Below are positions 8,744 through 18,260 of a stretch of DNA of 64,000 nt, piece by piece. The stretch comes from Neisseria uirgultaei. GTDB taxonomy: Bacteria > Pseudomonadota > Gammaproteobacteria > Burkholderiales > Neisseriaceae. The stretch lies in NCBI RefSeq assembly GCF_962719845.1, contig NZ_CAUIYF010000009.1, forward strand, positions 1 to 64,000, given 5' to 3'. The notes below the pieces were generated by a model. That model did not search any database, was not told the origin of the DNA, and saw only the letters and a list, made by a program, of their open reading frames with translations. Position numbers and translations under genes: made by a program. Within the stretch, counting starts at the first letter, position 1. Each line of letters opens with the position of its first letter.

Positions 8744-10063
8744 ATGAAGGTTTCCCCACAAACGGCAATGACGCTTCGCCAAATCATGCTGATGAACTTC
8801 GGATTCTTCGGCATCCAATACAGCTTCGGTTTGCAGCAGACCGCCATCAACCCCATCTTCAGCTTTCTTCAGGCCGACCCCGCACAACTGCCCGTACTCA
8901 ATATGGCGGGCCCGATTACCGGACTGCTCGTGCAGCCCATCATCGGCGCGATGTCCGACCGCACTTGGATACCCGGCCTGGGTCGCCGCCGTCCGTATTT
9001 CCTCATCGGCGCAATCGGGTGCAGCCTCTGCCTCTTCATCTATCCGCACGTTACCGCCCTGTGGGTCGCCGTCATGCTGCTCTGGCTGCTCGACATCAGC
9101 AACAACACCGCCATGGAACCCTTCCGCGCCTTCGTTGCCGACACCGTTCCCGAGAAACAGCAGCCTACCGGCTTTCTGATGCAGTCCGTGTTTACCGGAT
9201 TGGGCATCACGCTGGCAAACGTCTCCCTCTACATCTTCCAACAAATCGGCTGGCTCAAACAAACCTCCGAAGCAGGCATCCCCTACTGGGTATTCGGTTC
9301 CTTCTACATCGGCGCGGCCTGTTCCATCGGCTCGGTGCTCATTACCATCCTCTCCACGCAGGAAAAAATGCCCACAGGCAAAGAAGCCGCCGAGTTGAAA
9401 GCCAAAACGGGCAATCCCTTGGGGGCAGTCAAAGACATCTTCGCCGCCATCAAAGAAATGCCCAAAACCCTGTGGCAGCTCGCCCTTGTGTACCTCTTCC
9501 AGTGGTACGCCCTCTTCATCTACTGGCAATACATCTCCCACAGCATCGTCCAATCCGTCTGGCACTCGACCGCCGCCGACAAAGCCGCCTACGAACAGGC
9601 AGTCGCCTGGACGGGTCTGGTCAACGGTTTCTACAACATCGTAACCTTCGTTTCCGCGTTCGGACTGATGTGGCTTGCACGCAAATACGCCGCCAAATAC
9701 GTCCACGCCTTCGCCGTTTCCCTTGCTGCCGCCGCACTGTTGGCAATTCCCCACATTTCCGACAAATACCTCATGTTCGCACCCATGATCGGTTTCGGCG
9801 CAGGTTGGGCAAGTATGATGGGCGTGCCGTTCATGATTGTCGTCAACTCCATCCCCAAAGCGCGTTACGGCGTGTACATGGGCATCGTCAACATGATGAT
9901 CGTCATCCCCATGCTGATCGAAACCGTAACCTTCGGCTGGGTTTACAACACCTTCCTCGGCGCAAACCCTGCCAACGCCATGACCTTCGCCGGCATTTTC
10001 CTCGCCGTCGCCGCCGTCCTGACGCTGGGCATCAAAACCAAAGGCAAACCGTCCGAATCCTGA
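8744..10063 (+). CDS. MFS sugar transporter (GPH/sucrose-maltose type)
   Basis: Twelve-helix major-facilitator protein of 439 aa. The motif GAMSDRTWIPGLGRRRPYF between helices 2 and 3 is typical of the glycoside/sucrose-maltose branch of MFS carriers. Substrate cannot be read from the sequence; a disaccharide or glucose is plausible given the neighbouring pgi. The ATG at 8744 is selected because CAGGAG lies ten bases upstream, whereas the longer open frame adds 30 polar residues without a ribosome site. Transcription may start near 8611 under FNR control, and an inverted-DUS hairpin ends the unit. Confidence 0.85.
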   Translation: MKVSPQTAMTLRQIMLMNFGFFGIQYSFGLQQTAINPIFSFLQADPAQLPVLNMAGPITGLLVQPIIGAMSDRTWIPGLGRRRPYFLIGAIGCSLCLFIYPHVTALWVAVMLLWLLDISNNTAMEPFRAFVADTVPEKQQPTGFLMQSVFTGLGITLANVSLYIFQQIGWLKQTSEAGIPYWVFGSFYIGAACSIGSVLITILSTQEKMPTGKEAAELKAKTGNPLGAVKDIFAAIKEMPKTLWQLALVYLFQWYALFIYWQYISHSIVQSVWHSTAADKAAYEQAVAWTGLVNGFYNIVTFVSAFGLMWLARKYAAKYVHAFAVSLAAAALLAIPHISDKYLMFAPMIGFGAGWASMMGVPFMIVVNSIPKARYGVYMGIVNMMIVIPMLIETVTFGWVYNTFLGANPANAMTFAGIFLAVAAVLTLGIKTKGKPSES

Positions 10064-10079
10064 TACATCCGCCTGCCCC

Positions 10080-10113
10080 ATGCCGTCTGAAGACAACCGT
10101 TTTCAGACGGCAT
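10080..10113. terminator. Inverted-DUS terminator
   Basis: DUS pair forming a stem 17 bases after the transporter stop. The rest of the 10114-10483 gap has no gene; it holds the pilG promoter region. Confidence 0.8.
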
Positions 10114-10322
10114 CTTGTTTTCCGAACACCACAAAACACCCTCACACCGGTCTTTTAAAAATAAACGGGCATTCCGAAAAACTTCCTTACCGGTTAGAAC
10201 GTACCTCTGAAAACAATAGATTTTTGGTTTATTCGAAAGGAGTACAGACCCTTCCAAATCAGGGCAATAAAGGGCTGCACCTTGTGTGCGGCACTGCATA
10301 TTGAAACATTGCAGATGCATAG

Positions 10323-10352
10323 ATGTCAGACAACCGTTTAATAAGGTATAAT
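10323..10352 (+). promoter_or_regulatory. Candidate pilG promoter
   Basis: A consensus -10 TATAAT at 10347-10352 is preceded, 18 bases away, by a weak -35 (ATGTCA). It lies about 130 bases upstream of pilG, leaving a long leader. Confidence 0.45.
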
Positions 10353-10483
10353 TGCACCCGATTCCGTCCCATTTGCACTCCGCAAACGGGCGGACGGCTG
10401 ACCCTATATTATCGGAAAACACCGATACTGTTGTTTTAACAATATTTCTATACTTTATTCCAATTACTTTACGGGGCTAGAAT

Positions 10484-11716
10484 ATGGCTAAAAATGGGGG
10501 ATTTTCTTTGTTCGCAAAGAAAGAAAAACGCTTTATCTTTGAAGGCAGGCATTCCGCCTCCGACAAACTGGTCAACGGCGAAGTATCCGCGTTTACCGAA
10601 GAAGAGGCGCGCAAAAAACTGGCCAAACGCGGCATCCGCCCGTTGCAGATTACCCGTGTGAAAACAAGCTCCAAGCGCAAAATCACACAAGAAGACATTA
10701 CCGTCTTCACCCGCCAGTTGTCCACGATGATTAAAGCGGGCCTTCCGTTGATGCAGGCGTTTGAAATTGTGGCGCGCGGACACGGCAACCCGTCTATGAC
10801 GGAAATGCTGATGGAAATCCGCAACAATGTGGAACAGGGCAGCACGTTGAGCCGCGCATTCTCCAACCACCCTAAATATTTCGACCGCTTCTACTGCAAC
10901 CTGGTTGCGGCGGGCGAAACGGGCGGCGTGTTGGAAAGCCTGTTGGACAAATTGGCAGTTTACAAGGAAAAAACCCAGGCCATCCGCAAAAAGGTAAAAA
11001 CCGCGCTGACCTATCCGGTATCCGTCATCGCCGTCGCCATCGGTTTGGTATTCGTGATGATGATTTTCGTACTGCCCGCCTTTAAAGAGGTTTACGCCAA
11101 TATGGGCGCGGAGCTTCCCGCACTGACCCAAACAGTGATGGATATGTCCGACTTTTTCGTCTCATACGGCTGGATGGTGCTGATCGCACTCGGCTTTGCC
11201 ATATACGGCTTCCTCAAATTGAAGGCGCGTTCGATTAAAATCCAACGGCGTATGGATGCCCTGCTGCTGCGTATGCCGATTTTCGGAGACATCGTCCGCA
11301 AAGGGACGATTGCCCGCTGGGGCAGGACGACGGCGACACTGATTGCGGCAGGCGTGCCTTTGGTCGATGTCTTGGACTCCACCGCCGGTGCGGCGGGCAA
11401 TTTAATCTATGAAGAAGCCACCCGGGAAATCCGTACGCGCGTCATCCAAGGCCTGTCTATGACTTCGGGGATGCGTGCGACGGAACTGTTCCCCAATATG
11501 ATGGTGCAGATGTCCTCCATCGGCGAGGAATCGGGTTCTTTGGACGATATGCTAAACAAAGCCGCCGAATTTTATGAAGACGAGGTGGACAATGCGGTCG
11601 GCAGGCTGTCCGCTATGATGGAGCCGATTATTATTGTGATTTTGGGCTTGGTCATCGGTACGCTTCTGGTCGCTATGTATCTGCCGTTGTTCAACTTGGG
11701 CAACGTGGTCGGCTGA
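10484..11716 (+). CDS. pilG: Type IV pilus inner-membrane platform protein PilG
   Basis: T2SF/GspF-family polytopic protein, 410 aa, with two repeated GspF domains (roughly residues 70-195 and 275-400) and three hydrophobic segments. It forms the inner-membrane platform on which the PilF and PilT ATPases act during pilus assembly and retraction. The neighbours pilD and convergent pilF support the assignment. The gene starts just after a GGGG-containing ribosome site. Confidence 0.95.
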   Translation: MAKNGGFSLFAKKEKRFIFEGRHSASDKLVNGEVSAFTEEEARKKLAKRGIRPLQITRVKTSSKRKITQEDITVFTRQLSTMIKAGLPLMQAFEIVARGHGNPSMTEMLMEIRNNVEQGSTLSRAFSNHPKYFDRFYCNLVAAGETGGVLESLLDKLAVYKEKTQAIRKKVKTALTYPVSVIAVAIGLVFVMMIFVLPAFKEVYANMGAELPALTQTVMDMSDFFVSYGWMVLIALGFAIYGFLKLKARSIKIQRRMDALLLRMPIFGDIVRKGTIARWGRTTATLIAAGVPLVDVLDSTAGAAGNLIYEEATREIRTRVIQGLSMTSGMRATELFPNMMVQMSSIGEESGSLDDMLNKAAEFYEDEVDNAVGRLSAMMEPIIIVILGLVIGTLLVAMYLPLFNLGNVVG

Positions 11717-11789
11717 CCCGTCATACGGATCCGGCGCGGATTGATTCTGCGCCGGTTTGTTTTTGCTTTGAATATATCGAGGGCAAAAT

Positions 11790-12650
11790 ATGTTTGCTTT
11801 ATCTGTACTGCCTCCGTTTGCCGTACCTTTGGCGGCGGTTTTGGGGCTGCTGGTCGGCAGCTTCCTGAATGTCGTCATTTACCGCGTGCCCGTTATGATG
11901 GAACGCGGCTGGACGGTATTTGCCAAAGAACATTTAAACCTGCCGCTGACCGACGAGGAAAGCCGTACCTTCAACCTGATGAAGCCGGATTCCTGCTGTC
12001 CGAAATGTCGCACACCGATACGCGCGTGGCAGAACATCCCGATTGTCAGCTACCTGCTCCTGCGCGGCAAATGCGCCTCCTGCCGCACAAAAATCAGCAT
12101 ACGTTATCCCTTAATCGAGCTGCTGACCGGCGTATTGTTCGGGCTGGTCGCCTGGCAATACGGCTGGTCTTGGATTACGCTGGGCGGATTGGTGCTGACT
12201 GCGTTTCTGATTTCCCTGACCTTTATCGATGCGGACACCCAATACCTGCCCGACTCGATGACATTACCCTTGATTTGGCTGGGGCTGATATTTAATTTGG
12301 ACGGCGGCTTCGTGCCTTTGCAGTCTGCCGTTTTAGGTGCGGTTGCCGGCTATGGTTCGATATGGCTTTTATGCGCGGTATATAAACTGATTAAAGGCGA
12401 AACCGGTATGGGCAACGGAGATTTCAAACTGATTGCCGCATTGGGCGCGTGGCTCGGCATATCCGCATTGCCCGTGCTGATTTTTGTTTCCTCACTGATC
12501 GGTTTGATTGCGGCAATCGTTATGCGCATCGCCAAGGGGCAACATTTTGCCTTCGGTCCCGCACTGACAGTTTCGGGCTGGATAATTTTTACGGCAAACG
12601 ATTCCGTATGGCGGGCGGTCAACTGGTGGCTGACCCATCCGGTGCTGTAA
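11790..12650 (+). CDS. pilD: Type IV prepilin peptidase / N-methyltransferase
   Basis: Bifunctional membrane aspartyl protease of 286 aa that cleaves and N-methylates prepilins. The cytoplasmic loop has the paired CxxC zinc motifs (CCPKC ... CASC), and the two catalytic aspartates are in FIDADTQYLPD (D147/D149) and GMGNGD (D211). Several hydrophobic segments follow. It is 73 bases after pilG and one base before coaE, forming a pilG-pilD-coaE-yacG unit as in many proteobacteria. Confidence 0.95.
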   Translation: MFALSVLPPFAVPLAAVLGLLVGSFLNVVIYRVPVMMERGWTVFAKEHLNLPLTDEESRTFNLMKPDSCCPKCRTPIRAWQNIPIVSYLLLRGKCASCRTKISIRYPLIELLTGVLFGLVAWQYGWSWITLGGLVLTAFLISLTFIDADTQYLPDSMTLPLIWLGLIFNLDGGFVPLQSAVLGAVAGYGSIWLLCAVYKLIKGETGMGNGDFKLIAALGAWLGISALPVLIFVSSLIGLIAAIVMRIAKGQHFAFGPALTVSGWIIFTANDSVWRAVNWWLTHPVL

Positions 12651-12651
12651 G

Positions 12652-13284
12652 ATGACGGTATGGGTCGGGCTGACCGGAGGAATCGGCAGCGGCAAATCGG
12701 CAGCCGCGCAATGTTTTGCCGATTTGGGCGTGCCGCGCATCGATGCGGATGCGGCAGCGCACTCGCTGACGGCTTCAGACGGCATCGCCCTGCCGGAAAT
12801 CAGGCGGCTGTTCGGCGACACCGTTTTCGACACACAGGGTTTGTTGCGGCGCGACATATTGCGTAAAGAAATCTTTGCCTCCCCATCGCGCAAAGCCTTG
12901 CTCGAATCCGTGATGTTGCCGCTGATTTTCTCAGAAATCAAAAAACAGCAAGAAACCTTTACCGATGCGACCTACGGCATTGTCGAAATCCCGCTGCTGA
13001 CGGAAAAGCGTCAATTTATCAGCCTGATACGGCGTGTCCTGACCATAAGCGCACCTTTGGAAAAACGTATCGGCAGGGTGATGGCCCGCAGCGGGCTGAC
13101 GCGCGGCGAAGTGGCGGACATCATCAGCCATCAGGCATCCGAATCCGAACGCCTGCTGCTTGCAGACGATGTGCTGCTCAATGACGGCAACCTCAAAAGC
13201 CTGCGTGAGAAAACAATGCGCCTGCACGCGTTTTATTCAGGGATTTTCGCCTCAAAACCAACACAAGGAAAACACAATGGCTGA
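12652..13284 (+). CDS. coaE: Dephospho-CoA kinase
   Basis: P-loop kinase of 210 aa catalysing the final step of coenzyme A synthesis. The Walker A GLTGGIGSGKS is at residues 6-16, and a DUS in the reading frame encodes ASDGIALP. It begins one base after pilD and its last codons overlap the yacG start by eight bases. The link of coaE to pilus peptidase genes is a conserved operon arrangement and not functional evidence. Confidence 0.94.
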   Translation: MTVWVGLTGGIGSGKSAAAQCFADLGVPRIDADAAAHSLTASDGIALPEIRRLFGDTVFDTQGLLRRDILRKEIFASPSRKALLESVMLPLIFSEIKKQQETFTDATYGIVEIPLLTEKRQFISLIRRVLTISAPLEKRIGRVMARSGLTRGEVADIISHQASESERLLLADDVLLNDGNLKSLREKTMRLHAFYSGIFASKPTQGKHNG

Positions 13285-13486
13285 ATCGCGGCAAACACGC
13301 CTTCAAGTCAAATGTCCGACCTGTCAAACGGCAGTAATATGGGAACCGGAAAACGCATTCCGCCCATTCTGTTCGCAACGCTGCAAACTGATCGACTTGG
13401 GCGGATGGGCAGACGGGAAATATACAGTTTCCGGCCAAACGGAAAGTTTGCCGGAAATATCCGAACCCGACGGGGCATACCGCTGA
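13277..13486 (+). CDS. yacG: YacG-type DNA gyrase inhibitor, zinc protein
   Basis: Small zinc-finger protein of 69 aa with four cysteines in the YacG pattern: CPTC near residue 13 and CSQRC near residue 34, followed by the conserved IDLGGWADGKY. In E. coli YacG binds zinc and inhibits DNA gyrase. The ATG at 13277, inside the end of coaE, follows AAGGAAA. It is the last gene of the pilG unit and is followed by an inverted DUS. Confidence 0.9.
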   Translation: MAESRQTRLQVKCPTCQTAVIWEPENAFRPFCSQRCKLIDLGGWADGKYTVSGQTESLPEISEPDGAYR

Positions 13487-13522
13487 CCGCCCCGCCTTCC
13501 CGGCAATCACCCTGAAAGTCAA

Positions 13523-13556
13523 ATGCCGTCTGAAACAAACACGCTTCAGACGGCAT
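13523..13556. terminator. Inverted-DUS bidirectional terminator
   Basis: DUS pair with TTTT on the + side between convergent yacG and pilF; probably serves both. Confidence 0.85.
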
Positions 13557-13570
13557 TTTCATTCTCAAAC

Positions 13571-15247
13571 CTAATCGTTGGTATTTGCCGTTACCTCTTC
13601 CAATGAAGTAATGCCCTGCATAACTTTCAACAAACCGGCCCGGCGCAAATCCACCATACCCTCCTTATAGGCAACGTCCAAAATATCCACTTCCGTACCG
13701 TTGTTCATAATCACACGCTGCATTTCTTCGCTGATGGGCATAACCTCATACACGCCCGCACGCCCCTTATAACCCTGCCCCCGGCAACGGTCGCAACCGA
13801 CGGCGCGGTAAAGTTTCCAATCTTTTGCAAGATCCTCATCGGTGAAACCGACTTCCTTCAAAGCAGAGGCAGACGGGCGTTCCACTTCCTGTTTGCAGCT
13901 CGAACACAGCCTGCGTAAAAGACGCTGCGCCATAATCAGGCTGACCGAACTGGCAATATTAAACGGCGCGACACCCATATTCAGCATACGCGACAACGTC
14001 GCCGGCGCATTATTGGTGTGCAGGGTGGAAAACACCATATGCCCTGTTTGTGCCGCCTTAATCGCAATATCGGCAGTTTCCAAATCACGAATCTCACCGA
14101 CCATAATGATGTCCGGATCCTGACGCAGGAAAGACTTCAAAGCAGCGGCAAAAGTCAGCCCCTGCTTCTCATTGACGTTAACCTGATTGATGCCCGGCAG
14201 GTTAATCTCGGCAGGGTCTTCCGCCGTTGCAATATTTACCGACTCCGTATTCAAAATATTCAAACAGGTATAGAGCGACACCGTCTTACCCGAACCCGTC
14301 GGACCGGTTACCAGCACCATCCCGTAAGGACGGTGAATCGCTTCCAACAACAATTTTTTCTGAAACGGCTCAAAACCGAGCTGGTCGATGTTCAAAGACG
14401 CGGCATCGGAATTCAAAATCCGCATCACGACCTTTTCGCCAAACAGCGTCGGCAATGTGCTGACACGGAAATCGATAGGCTTGCCGCCCTTTTGAAAGGT
14501 CAGCTGCATCCTGCCGTCCTGCGGTATCCGTTTTTCGGAAATGTCCAAACGCGACATCACCTTAATCCGGGAAGCAAGCTGCCCCCTTACCGCAATGGGC
14601 GGCTGAACCACCTCGCGGAGCTGCCCATCCACACGGAAACGGATACGGGCATTGTGTTCGTAAAACTCAAAATGGATGTCTGATGCCCCGCTGCGCAAGG
14701 CATCAGACAAAGTTTTATGGATAAACCTCGGAACAGGGCCGTCCTCAGCCTCCTCATTGTCGATATACAGGGTGTGGCTTTCCTCTTCCTCCTGCTCCTC
14801 TCCAAGCTCCTGAAGCAGCGATGTCGAACGCGAACCCACCCAATCGAGCAAACCCGCCAACTGGTCATCCTCGACAATGACCAACTCAACCGCAATCCCT
14901 GCGGCAGAAACGGTTTTCTGAATTTGCGGCATCTGGGTCGGATCGGAAACCGCAAAAAATACTTTGTTGTCCCGACGGAAAACCGGCACACAGTGGAACT
15001 CCACCATCTGCTCCTCCGTCAACACCCCCATCAGCACCCTATGGCGCGGATAATGGCGCAAATCAAGAACCGAATAACTGAACACCCTCGCAATCAATGC
15101 CGCAAGCGACTTGGGCGAAATGACGCCGTCTGAAAACAGCATCGGCAATACTTCTTTACCCGCCTGCGACTCCTTGTAGTAATGCTCGGCCTGCTCAACA
15201 GTAACCACCTGGTTTTGAACCAGAATCCTCAGCAAACCTACGCTCAT
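13571..15247 (-). CDS. pilF: Type IV pilus extension ATPase PilF (PilB/GspE type)
   Basis: Hexameric secretion ATPase of 558 aa that powers pilus polymerisation. It has an N-terminal GspE-N domain, a Walker A GPTGSGKT at about residues 315-322, Asp and His boxes (ATAEDPAE, STLHTNNAPAT) and a C-terminal tetracysteine zinc site (CSSC ... CDRC). A DUS lies in the 5' part of the gene. It is transcribed towards pilG/pilD from the other strand. Confidence 0.96.
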   Translation of the reverse strand: MSVGLLRILVQNQVVTVEQAEHYYKESQAGKEVLPMLFSDGVISPKSLAALIARVFSYSVLDLRHYPRHRVLMGVLTEEQMVEFHCVPVFRRDNKVFFAVSDPTQMPQIQKTVSAAGIAVELVIVEDDQLAGLLDWVGSRSTSLLQELGEEQEEEESHTLYIDNEEAEDGPVPRFIHKTLSDALRSGASDIHFEFYEHNARIRFRVDGQLREVVQPPIAVRGQLASRIKVMSRLDISEKRIPQDGRMQLTFQKGGKPIDFRVSTLPTLFGEKVVMRILNSDAASLNIDQLGFEPFQKKLLLEAIHRPYGMVLVTGPTGSGKTVSLYTCLNILNTESVNIATAEDPAEINLPGINQVNVNEKQGLTFAAALKSFLRQDPDIIMVGEIRDLETADIAIKAAQTGHMVFSTLHTNNAPATLSRMLNMGVAPFNIASSVSLIMAQRLLRRLCSSCKQEVERPSASALKEVGFTDEDLAKDWKLYRAVGCDRCRGQGYKGRAGVYEVMPISEEMQRVIMNNGTEVDILDVAYKEGMVDLRRAGLLKVMQGITSLEEVTANTND

Positions 15248-15679
15248 ACGACCTTATCCCCAAACTTATTCATTGTTATACCAATATGACTTTTGTCATT
15301 GAATATTATCGGCGAACAGATTATCAAAAAAACAACCGCCTTGCAAATTCGGCATATTTCCATATATCCCGGCAAACGGACGGCATACGCCTCTCCTCCC
15401 TTATATATTGCGCCCCATCAAAGGGGGCATTACTTTTTTAACCATCCCCGTTGACAGCCGAGTAAAAAGGTTTTATGCCATCATCAAAATTAATATTTTC
15501 TTCTTCTGCCATATCATCCACATTAAAAAATGCGCCCCAAAACCCCCCGTTTCCCGGCAAAAAAGTTCCCGTACAACGCAAAAAGCCTTTCATATCGCTG
15601 AAAGGCTTGTTTTACTTTGGTTTGTTACCGCCGATTGTTACACATTGCATCGGCTTGAAACCCCATTTTAGGGATTCTG
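15248..15679. other. Intergenic region between pilF and tRNA-Arg
   Basis: No supported gene. The pilF-proximal part holds a small palindrome (ATGAC-tttt-GTCAT, 15287-15300) in the pilF promoter region. The distal part holds the tRNA-Arg terminator. The remainder is AT-rich with no recognised feature. Confidence 0.5.
15580..15608 (-). terminator. Rho-independent terminator after tRNA-Arg
   Basis: On the minus strand AAGCCTTTCA and TGAAAGGCTT pair across a six-base loop and are followed by a T run, about 70 bases beyond the tRNA. Confidence 0.75.
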
Positions 15680-15751
15680 CCTCGCCAACAGGAATCGAAC
15701 CTGTATTTTACGCTTAGGAGGCATACGTTCTATCCGTTGAACTATGGCGAG
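15680..15751 (-). tRNA. tRNA-Arg (anticodon CCT)
   Basis: A full cloverleaf can be drawn on the minus strand: acceptor CTCGCCA/TGGCGAG, anticodon stem TATGC/GCGTA with loop CTCCTAA (anticodon CCT), and T arm ACAGG-TTCGATT-CCTGT. CCA is not encoded. It decodes AGG. Confidence 0.93.
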
Positions 15752-15771
15752 CCAAAATGAAGATGGGGATT

Positions 15772-16218
15772 TTAACCCTTTCCGACGACAAAAGACAAGA
15801 TGCCGGCCGCAATCAGCGGCCCGACAGGAATGCCGCCCATAAATGCCACCCCGATAACCGTCCCGATTAACAGCCCTGTAATTAAAACAGGCTGCTGTCC
15901 CATCAGAGGCACGCCGCGCCCGGCCAGCCAAGCCACGAAAATACCGATAAAAACGGCGGATATCATTTTAAAATTCAAAAATTCGGCAACAGGAGGAACC
16001 TGCGCCTTTCCTGAAACCAACGGACTCAAAACCCCTATGGTCAAAAGAATGATACCGAGATTCAATCCGTGCTTCTCGACCAACGGGACAAACTGTACCA
16101 ATGCCGTCTGCTGCATCAGCAGCAATATGGTTGCCGAGATGGTAATCGAATTGTTGTTGCTGACCACACCCAACAGAATCAGCGTAACCAGAAACAAGGG
16201 AACAAAACTGAAATTCAT
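15772..16218 (-). CDS. UPF0756 (DUF441) membrane protein
   Basis: Hydrophobic protein of 148 aa with four predicted membrane segments and the small-residue-rich sequence of the UPF0756/YeaL family. Its function is unknown in any organism that I know of. It starts three bases after ispB on the same strand and so is probably co-transcribed with it, with tRNA-Arg just downstream. The length is typical. Confidence 0.85.
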   Translation of the reverse strand: MNFSFVPLFLVTLILLGVVSNNNSITISATILLLMQQTALVQFVPLVEKHGLNLGIILLTIGVLSPLVSGKAQVPPVAEFLNFKMISAVFIGIFVAWLAGRGVPLMGQQPVLITGLLIGTVIGVAFMGGIPVGPLIAAGILSFVVGKG

Positions 16219-16221
16219 CGG

Positions 16222-17196
16222 TTACGACACCCTGACCAAAGATTCCTTCGCCAGCTGAATCATGGCATCTTTCACTTCGCTGTCGGGCAGGGCATCCAAG
16301 GCGGCAACGGCACAATCGACTGCTTTGCGCGCCTCGCCTATTGAATATGCCAAAGCATCCGAACGGACGACATAATCGTGGATTTTCTCAAAATAGCTGC
16401 GATCTGCATTTTTCAAAGCAGTACGCACATCGTTCGCAACCTGTTCGGAACCCTGACGCATCAGATAAATTAAAGGCAGGGTCGGTTTTCCTTCTGCCAA
16501 ATCGTCGCCGACGTTTTTGCCGGTTTCTTCGGTTTCCCCCGAATAATCCAGCACATCGTCAATAATTTGGAATGCCGTACCGACATACATACCGTAGTCT
16601 TTCAAGGCCTGTTCGTGTTCGGGGGAAGCCTTGCCCAAAATTGCGCCGACTTGAGCGGCAGCTTCAAACAGTTTGGCCGTTTTATATTGGATGACTTGGA
16701 TATATTGTTCTTCGGTAATGTCCGTATTGCCGATGTTCATCAACTGCATGACTTCGCCCTCGGCAATAATGTTGGTTGCATCCGCCATCACTTCCAAAAC
16801 GCGCATACTGCCCGAGGCAACCATCAGTTGAAAGGCGCGCGTGTATAAAAAGTCGCCAACCAACACTGCCGCCGCATTGCCGAACAGATTGTTTGCCGTT
16901 GCCCGCCCACGGCGCAAATCACTTTCATCGACCACATCATCATGCAGCAGCGTCGAAGTGTGGATAAACTCGACCATCGCCGCCAGCGAATATAGTTTCT
17001 CATCATCATAACCGACCGCCTTACCCGCCAAAATCGTCATAATCGGACGCAGGCGTTTGCCGCCCGCGCTGATGATATATGTACCGATTTGCGAAATCAG
17101 TGCGACATCGGATTGCACCGCACGATTGATGACTTCATTGACTTTGGCAAGGTCTTCAGGCAGATGTCGCTGAAAATAGGGCAGATTCTCGAGCAT
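16222..17196 (-). CDS. ispB: Octaprenyl diphosphate synthase
   Basis: Trans-polyprenyl synthase of 324 aa that makes the C40 side chain of ubiquinone from farnesyl diphosphate and IPP. Both aspartate-rich motifs are present: LLHDDVVDESDLRRGR (about residue 85) and IIDDVLD (about residue 212). It is divergent from rplU-rpmA, the common arrangement in beta- and gamma-proteobacteria. In this window the UbiH-family hydroxylase downstream of rpmA belongs to the same ubiquinone pathway. Confidence 0.94.
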   Translation of the reverse strand: MLENLPYFQRHLPEDLAKVNEVINRAVQSDVALISQIGTYIISAGGKRLRPIMTILAGKAVGYDDEKLYSLAAMVEFIHTSTLLHDDVVDESDLRRGRATANNLFGNAAAVLVGDFLYTRAFQLMVASGSMRVLEVMADATNIIAEGEVMQLMNIGNTDITEEQYIQVIQYKTAKLFEAAAQVGAILGKASPEHEQALKDYGMYVGTAFQIIDDVLDYSGETEETGKNVGDDLAEGKPTLPLIYLMRQGSEQVANDVRTALKNADRSYFEKIHDYVVRSDALAYSIGEARKAVDCAVAALDALPDSEVKDAMIQLAKESLVRVS

Positions 17197-17334
17197 GGCA
17201 GACTCTCAGGTTTACGCTTCCATCAAACGGCAAATACCGCTTGAAAGCTGATTCAAATAGCGGGCAATTATATCAGCAAAGCCATCAGGGTACATCTTTT
17301 CAGACGGCATATGGTTATCCGAACCGCGCAAACT

Positions 17335-17363
17335 TTGACAAAACAGGCAAATAACAATACAAT
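17335..17363 (+). promoter_or_regulatory. rplU-rpmA promoter
   Basis: TTGACA (17335-17340) and TACAAT (17358-17363) with 17-base spacing, about 60 bases upstream of rplU. A near-consensus sigma-70 promoter. Confidence 0.8.
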
Positions 17364-17420
17364 GCCGAATTTCGCACAATGGTGTGCGGATATTAACCAT
17401 AACCCTTAATGGAGTTGAGT

Positions 17421-17729
17421 ATGTACGCGGTCGTAAAAACCGGCGGCAAACAGTATAAAGTTTCCGTCGGCGAAAAATTGAAAGTAGAACAGATACCAGC
17501 CGAACTCGACAGCCAAATCGAACTGACCGAAGTTTTGATGATTGCTGACGGCGAATCTGTAAAAGTTGGCGCACCCTTTATCGAAGGTGCAAAAGTAACA
17601 GCTAAAGTAGTGGCACACGGCTGTGGCGAAAAAGTCCGCATTTTCAAAATGCGCCGCCGCAAACACTACCAAAAACGCCAAGGCCACCGCCAAAATTTCA
17701 CCCAAATCGAAATCGTGGCAATCGCCTAA
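17421..17729 (+). CDS. rplU: 50S ribosomal protein L21
   Basis: L21, 102 aa, starting MYAVVKTGGKQYKV and carrying the C-terminal KMRRRKHYQKRQGHRQ RNA-binding segment. An assembly protein of the large subunit binding 23S rRNA. The ATG at 17421 follows GGAG; an in-frame ATG four codons earlier overlaps that ribosome site and is rejected. rpmA follows 24 bases later. Confidence 0.97.
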   Translation: MYAVVKTGGKQYKVSVGEKLKVEQIPAELDSQIELTEVLMIADGESVKVGAPFIEGAKVTAKVVAHGCGEKVRIFKMRRRKHYQKRQGHRQNFTQIEIVAIA

Positions 17730-17753
17730 CCTTAAAACTTAGGAGCATTACAA

Positions 17754-18026
17754 ATGGCAAGTAAAAAAGCAGGCGGCAGCACCCGCAACGGTCGCGATTC
17801 AGAAGCCAAACGCTTGGGCGTTAAAGCCTACGGCAACGAGCTGATTCCCGCAGGTTCCATCATCGTACGCCAACGCGGTACCAAATTCCACGCAGGCGAC
17901 AACGTAGGCATGGGCAAAGACCACACTTTGTTCGCCAAAGTTGACGGTTATGTCGAATTCAAAACCAAAGGCGCGCTGAACCGTAAAACTGTCAGCATCC
18001 GTCCTTACACCGGTTCTGAAGAATAA
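17754..18026 (+). CDS. rpmA: 50S ribosomal protein L27
   Basis: L27, 90 aa, beginning MASKKAGGSTRNGRDS, without the cleavable N-terminal extension found in Firmicutes. The N-terminal tail reaches the peptidyl-transferase centre. Second gene of the rplU-rpmA operon, with TAGGAG before its start. A T-rich hairpin-like stretch after the stop (about 18038-18071) may end the transcript. Confidence 0.97.
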   Translation: MASKKAGGSTRNGRDSEAKRLGVKAYGNELIPAGSIIVRQRGTKFHAGDNVGMGKDHTLFAKVDGYVEFKTKGALNRKTVSIRPYTGSEE

Positions 18027-18163
18027 TCCAACCGATACCTGAAGCCGCATCTTTTCACGATGCGGTTTTTTATATACCCCATACCCGATTTGATACACAT
18101 TAAGCTGAAAGTAAAAATCCGCATACACCCTCCCCTGCATATTTCTTCAACAGCGGGTTTTGA

Positions 18164-18169
18164 TATAAT
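18164..18169 (+). promoter_or_regulatory. Candidate extended -10 promoter
   Basis: TGA-TATAAT upstream of the hydroxylase at 18261; no good -35 is seen, as expected for extended -10 promoters. Confidence 0.45.
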
Positions 18170-18260
18170 CGCCTATCTATTACAGATAGTTCAAACGGCA
18201 TTCAAACCCTTACAAATGCCGTCTGAAATCATCGGCATCCGCCTATGCAAAGGATATTTT

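Noticed and set aside
8528..10096. Long open frame (522 codons) on the minus strand
   Set aside because: Antisense of the well-supported MFS transporter; composition (Gly/Asp/His-rich) is typical of a shadow frame in GC-biased codons.
15408..15717. Small + strand open frames between pilF and tRNA-Arg
   Set aside because: No ribosome site or homology; they run into the terminator and tRNA gene.
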